A stretch of DNA of 64,000 bases from 20CM-2-55-15 sp963738025 (GTDB lineage Bacteria; Acidobacteriota; Terriglobia; 20CM-2-55-15), in contig CAVTWA010000024.1 in NCBI GenBank assembly GCA_963738025.1, positions 1 to 64,000 on the forward strand, read 5' to 3'. A model generated the notes under the pieces. That model ran no database searches. It had not been told where the DNA came from and saw only the letters and a list, made by a program, of their open reading frames with translations. Every line of letters begins with the position of its first letter. Position 1 is the stretch's first letter. Made by a program: the position numbers and the translations under genes. This document shows positions 61,319-64,000 of this stretch, one piece after another.

Positions 61319-62395
61319 CTACTCCCACTCTTCCGGCGGATTCTTCAGTAACGGCCGGAATTTGTTTTTGTCGATACAACGGGCGTAAGCGTCTTCCGGA
61401 CTGATCATCTTCTTGTTCAGAAGATCCATAATCGCGTCATCGAGGGTCTGCATTCCGTATTTCTTTCCAACCTGCAACATACCTGGAATCTGAAATGTCT
61501 TCGCTTCGCGGATCAGATTGGCGATGGCGGGCGTGACGACCAGGATTTCCAGGGCGGCCACGCGGCCCTTCACATCGATGCGCTTAAAGAGGTTCTGGGC
61601 GACGACTCCTTTGAGTGCCTCCGAGAGTGTGTTGCGGATCTGATTCTGCTGCGCGGCAGGAAAGACATCGATGACACGATCGATCGTCTTTGCCGCGTTC
61701 GGCGTATGCAAGGTTCCAAAGACCAGATGGCCCGTGGCGGCGGCCGTAAGGGCGAGTTCTATCGTTTCCAGGTCGCGCATTTCACCGACCATAATGATGT
61801 CCGGATCCTCACGCAATGCTCCTCGCAAGGCCGCTGCGAACGATTTGGTGTGAAGTCCGACTTCGCGATGGTTTACCAGGCATTCGTGACTTTGATGAAC
61901 AAACTCGATTGGATCCTCGACCGTAATGATGTGATCTTTGCGCGCCTTGTTCGCATAATCGACGATTGCGGCCAATGTCGTCGATTTTCCGCTGCCTGTC
62001 GGTCCTGTTACCAGGACAAGGCCCTTATGCAACATCGCGAATTTTTTCATGATGGGAGGCAGGCCGAGTTGCTCGGTGGTGAGCACCTTTGAGGGAATCT
62101 GCCGGAACACCGCGGCGACACCATATTTCTGATTGAAAAAGTTCGCCCGGTACCTGGCTTTTCCCGCGATTTCGTAACCGAAGTCGACGTCGCCCGTTTC
62201 TTCGAATACTTTCACTTTGTACTCGGGTGCGATCTCGTACAACATGGTCTTCAACTCGTCATTTTCCAGCGGCGGAAATTTGACACGCTCCATTTCTCCG
62301 CGAACCCTGAGAATAGGCTGCGAGCCTGACGCCAGGTGTAAGTCCGAAGCACCGACCTCGTCCATAAGGTTGAAAAATGCATCAATTTTCGCCAT
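61319..62395 (-). CDS. pilT: type IV pilus retraction ATPase PilT
   Basis: 358 residues. The N-terminal VGASDLHLASGSQPILRVRGE, Walker A GPTGSGKSTT, Walker B IIMVGEMRDLETIELALTAAATGHL and the AIRNLIRE-like motif AIANLIREAK are those of PilT. It powers twitching motility and pilus-mediated DNA uptake. The operon continues with the second ATPase (3-base gap) and the receiver-like protein. Confidence 0.93.
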   Translation of the reverse strand: MAKIDAFFNLMDEVGASDLHLASGSQPILRVRGEMERVKFPPLENDELKTMLYEIAPEYKVKVFEETGDVDFGYEIAGKARYRANFFNQKYGVAAVFRQIPSKVLTTEQLGLPPIMKKFAMLHKGLVLVTGPTGSGKSTTLAAIVDYANKARKDHIITVEDPIEFVHQSHECLVNHREVGLHTKSFAAALRGALREDPDIIMVGEMRDLETIELALTAAATGHLVFGTLHTPNAAKTIDRVIDVFPAAQQNQIRNTLSEALKGVVAQNLFKRIDVKGRVAALEILVVTPAIANLIREAKTFQIPGMLQVGKKYGMQTLDDAIMDLLNKKMISPEDAYARCIDKNKFRPLLKNPPEEWE

Positions 62396-62447
62396 CTCGT
62401 CTGTATCCTCCCAAACGCAACGTCGGGCTATTATACTCAGGGGGCAA

Positions 62448-62918
62448 ATGAGTCAACTTCCAGTTGGGAGCAACGCTCCGGATTTCGAATTGAGGGATGC
62501 CGACGGTGTTTCGTACGCGCTTTCCGATGCCCTGGCACGTGGACCTGTCGCGTTGGTTTTCTACAAAACCAGTTGCCCGACCTGCCAGTTCTCGTTTCCT
62601 TATATTCAGAAGATCTTCGATAAAGCGCGAACAAAGCCTCAAATATGGACGCTTTGGGCTGTTTCGGAAGATGAACCGGACGAAACCCGGGCTTTCATCC
62701 AGCAGCACCACCTTAGTTTCGATGTGCTGATCGATGAGCACCCGTACGCTGTCTCGGCGGCTTATGGACTGGAGTTTGTGCCGGCCATTTTTCTGATCGA
62801 ACCTGACGGCAGGATTGCTGTGAGCGACTACGGCTTCAGCAAGGCCGGCCTCAACGCAATCGCCGGTTTCGAGTACTTCACTCCGAACGACGGACTGCCC
62901 GCTTCGCGGCCTGGCTGA
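62448..62918 (+). CDS. peroxiredoxin/thioredoxin-like protein
   Basis: 156 residues, thioredoxin fold of the AhpC/TSA-Redoxin type: APDFELRDADG at the start, a redox pair in TSCPTCQFS and the cis-Pro loop FVPAIFLIEPDG. The CPTC pair is more thioredoxin-like than peroxiredoxin-like. Cytosolic, as no signal peptide precedes it. It is divergent from pilT, whose start is about 50 bases away. Confidence 0.85.
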   Translation: MSQLPVGSNAPDFELRDADGVSYALSDALARGPVALVFYKTSCPTCQFSFPYIQKIFDKARTKPQIWTLWAVSEDEPDETRAFIQQHHLSFDVLIDEHPYAVSAAYGLEFVPAIFLIEPDGRIAVSDYGFSKAGLNAIAGFEYFTPNDGLPASRPG

Positions 62919-63005
62919 AGGTCCAAGAACTAGCGCCCGTGCGGCGCGAATGCAGACGCGGCCTATGAAGATGTGAATAAATCCGAAGATGCGATCCAGG
63001 ATATA

Positions 63006-63084
63006 GTCGCGGGCTTCAGCCCGCGTTCGGGTATCGAATGATGTTGGAGTTATCCGCACCCAAACGCGGGCTGAAGCCCGCGAC
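63006..63084. repeat. hairpin with nested palindromes (GCGGGCTTCAGCCCGC family)
   Basis: Each arm is itself a palindrome (CGCGGGCTTCAGCCCGCG and CGCGGGCTGAAGCCCGCG), and the two arms pair with each other over about 27 bp with one mismatch. It fills the space between the redoxin gene and the cyclase gene. Related palindromes lie near 26415-26445, 38735 and 48945. Confidence 0.8.
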
Positions 63085-63191
63085 TTCATTTTGAATCAAC
63101 GGGATAGCGTGCCCACAGCCCGCGACATTACACCAATACCTCTAAAGAATGTATCGGAAGCTGCCGATGAGTATGGTGAACGTGTGTCGCT

Positions 63192-64000
63192 ATGCATGAT
63201 AGGACCTTCCTATTCACAGATATAGAAGGAAGCACGACCCTGTGGGAGCGCTTCCCGGAGCCGATGCGGAACGCATTGGCTCGCCATGACCTGGTGCTGA
63301 GGCAGGTCATCGAGCGGCACAACGGTAGTGTCTTCAAGACGGTGGGTGACTCTTTTTGCGCCGTCTTTCCATCTGTTTACGATGCCTTGACTGCCTCGGC
63401 TGCAGCGCAGCGTTCCCTCAGCCAGGAAGTATGGGCCGGGCTGGACGAACCCATTCGCGTCCGCATGGCGATCCATCTCGGACCGGCCGAATCGCGTGAC
63501 GGGGACTTCTTTGGCCAGACCCTCAATCGCGTCGCACGCATGCTGGCCGCCGCGCATGGAGGCCAGATCGTTTTGTCCAAAGCCGCAAAGGATTCCGTGG
63601 CCGACCGGCTGCCGGACGAGGGGAGCCTGAGCGATCTCGGCGAACACCGTCTTCGCGATCTGGTGCGGCCAGAGCAGATCTTTCAATACAACGAGCCCGG
63701 ATTACATCAGGATTTTCCGCTTCTGCGGTCGTTGAGCGCATTTGCCCACAATCTTCCCGAGCAGTTGACGAGCTTCATCGGCCGCGAAATTGAATTGGCG
63801 GATATCAAGCATCTGTTAGTTCGTACGCGGTTGTTGACGCTGTCGGGGTCTGCTGGAAGCGGCAAGAGCAGGCTGGCGTTGCAGGCTGCTGCCGATATCG
63901 TGGATCGTTTCCCCAATGGTGTGTGGTTGGTTGACATGGCGCTGGTGACGGACGCGCAGCTGATCGCGACCACCGTCGCCACAACGCTGCGACTGCGCGA
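63192..64000 (+). CDS. adenylate cyclase domain plus NTPase regulator (3' end outside window)
   Basis: At least 269 residues, open to the last base. The N-terminus is a class III nucleotide cyclase domain: FLFTDIEGSTTLWERFP with the first metal Asp, KTVGDSFCAVF with the second, and GQTLNRVARM. After residue about 190 an ATPase begins: TSFIGREIELADIKHLL and Walker A SGSAGSGKSRLAL, as in the AfsR/LuxR-type STAND regulators. Such fusions usually have TPRs or an HTH at the C-terminus. It should make cAMP and act as a signalling switch. Confidence 0.88.
   Translation, partial: MHDRTFLFTDIEGSTTLWERFPEPMRNALARHDLVLRQVIERHNGSVFKTVGDSFCAVFPSVYDALTASAAAQRSLSQEVWAGLDEPIRVRMAIHLGPAESRDGDFFGQTLNRVARMLAAAHGGQIVLSKAAKDSVADRLPDEGSLSDLGEHRLRDLVRPEQIFQYNEPGLHQDFPLLRSLSAFAHNLPEQLTSFIGREIELADIKHLLVRTRLLTLSGSAGSGKSRLALQAAADIVDRFPNGVWLVDMALVTDAQLIATTVATTLRLR

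Overview
The window looks like a chromosomal segment of an acidobacterium, probably a soil or sediment lineage. The best markers are the tandem TIGR03435-family secreted proteins near the left end, a family almost confined to Acidobacteriota. Supporting evidence is a Gram-negative envelope set (TonB-domain proteins, a porin, LspA, type IV pilus retraction ATPases), a large IleRS of the IleS2 type, and the gene order rpmE, DUF1385, prfA, prmC. Several genes, including the essential ileS, carry single-base frameshifts, so some indel error (as in a metagenome assembly) must be allowed for.

Bases 1 to about 15,700 are an accessory, decaying region. It holds a partial gene, a secreted hypothetical protein, a frameshifted TonB-domain gene, three tandem TIGR03435 genes in different states of decay, and a short RF1-like release factor whose two frames meet at a sequence resembling the prfB programmed frameshift site, but with UAG. 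A Clp-N protein follows, then a pile of insertion sequences: three copies of one DDE element with recognisable inverted repeats, a four-gene IS21-like element (IstB, IstA, ParB-like, zinc protein) and an IS110-type element. Two small host-like genes sit among them. The block ends close to a tRNA-Phe(GAA) gene.

Bases 15,700 to 19,300 hold a fibronectin type III protein, a striking array of 21 tandem 42-bp units without a single indel, and a Tat-exported sulfatase. Bases 19,300 to 35,500 carry metabolic and sensory genes: a YdeI-like protein, a DUF423 membrane protein, a zinc aminopeptidase, a porin/binding protein/histidine kinase/RsbU-type regulator operon, a class V aminotransferase, an ArsR-SulP pair, a nuclease-helicase pair, a second histidine kinase and a CPBP protease.

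Bases 35,500 to 62,400 are largely housekeeping: ileS, recA, a TPR protein, hydroxyacyl-CoA dehydrogenase and thiolase, TonB, lspA, rluD, RNase P RNA, an NDP-sugar epimerase, prmC, prfA, rpmE, rpsA, sppA, an IHF-like protein, a HIT protein, a GNAT acetyltransferase, a MobA-like transferase, gamma-glutamyltransferase and two PilT-type ATPases with a degenerate receiver protein. The RNase P RNA has its P12 arm replaced by a stem of about 50 bp that looks like an inserted palindrome. The window ends in a peroxiredoxin-like gene and the start of an adenylate cyclase/ATPase regulator.

Long near-perfect intergenic hairpins recur at gene ends in at least three sequence families. They probably act as terminators and appear to be dispersed palindromic repeats.
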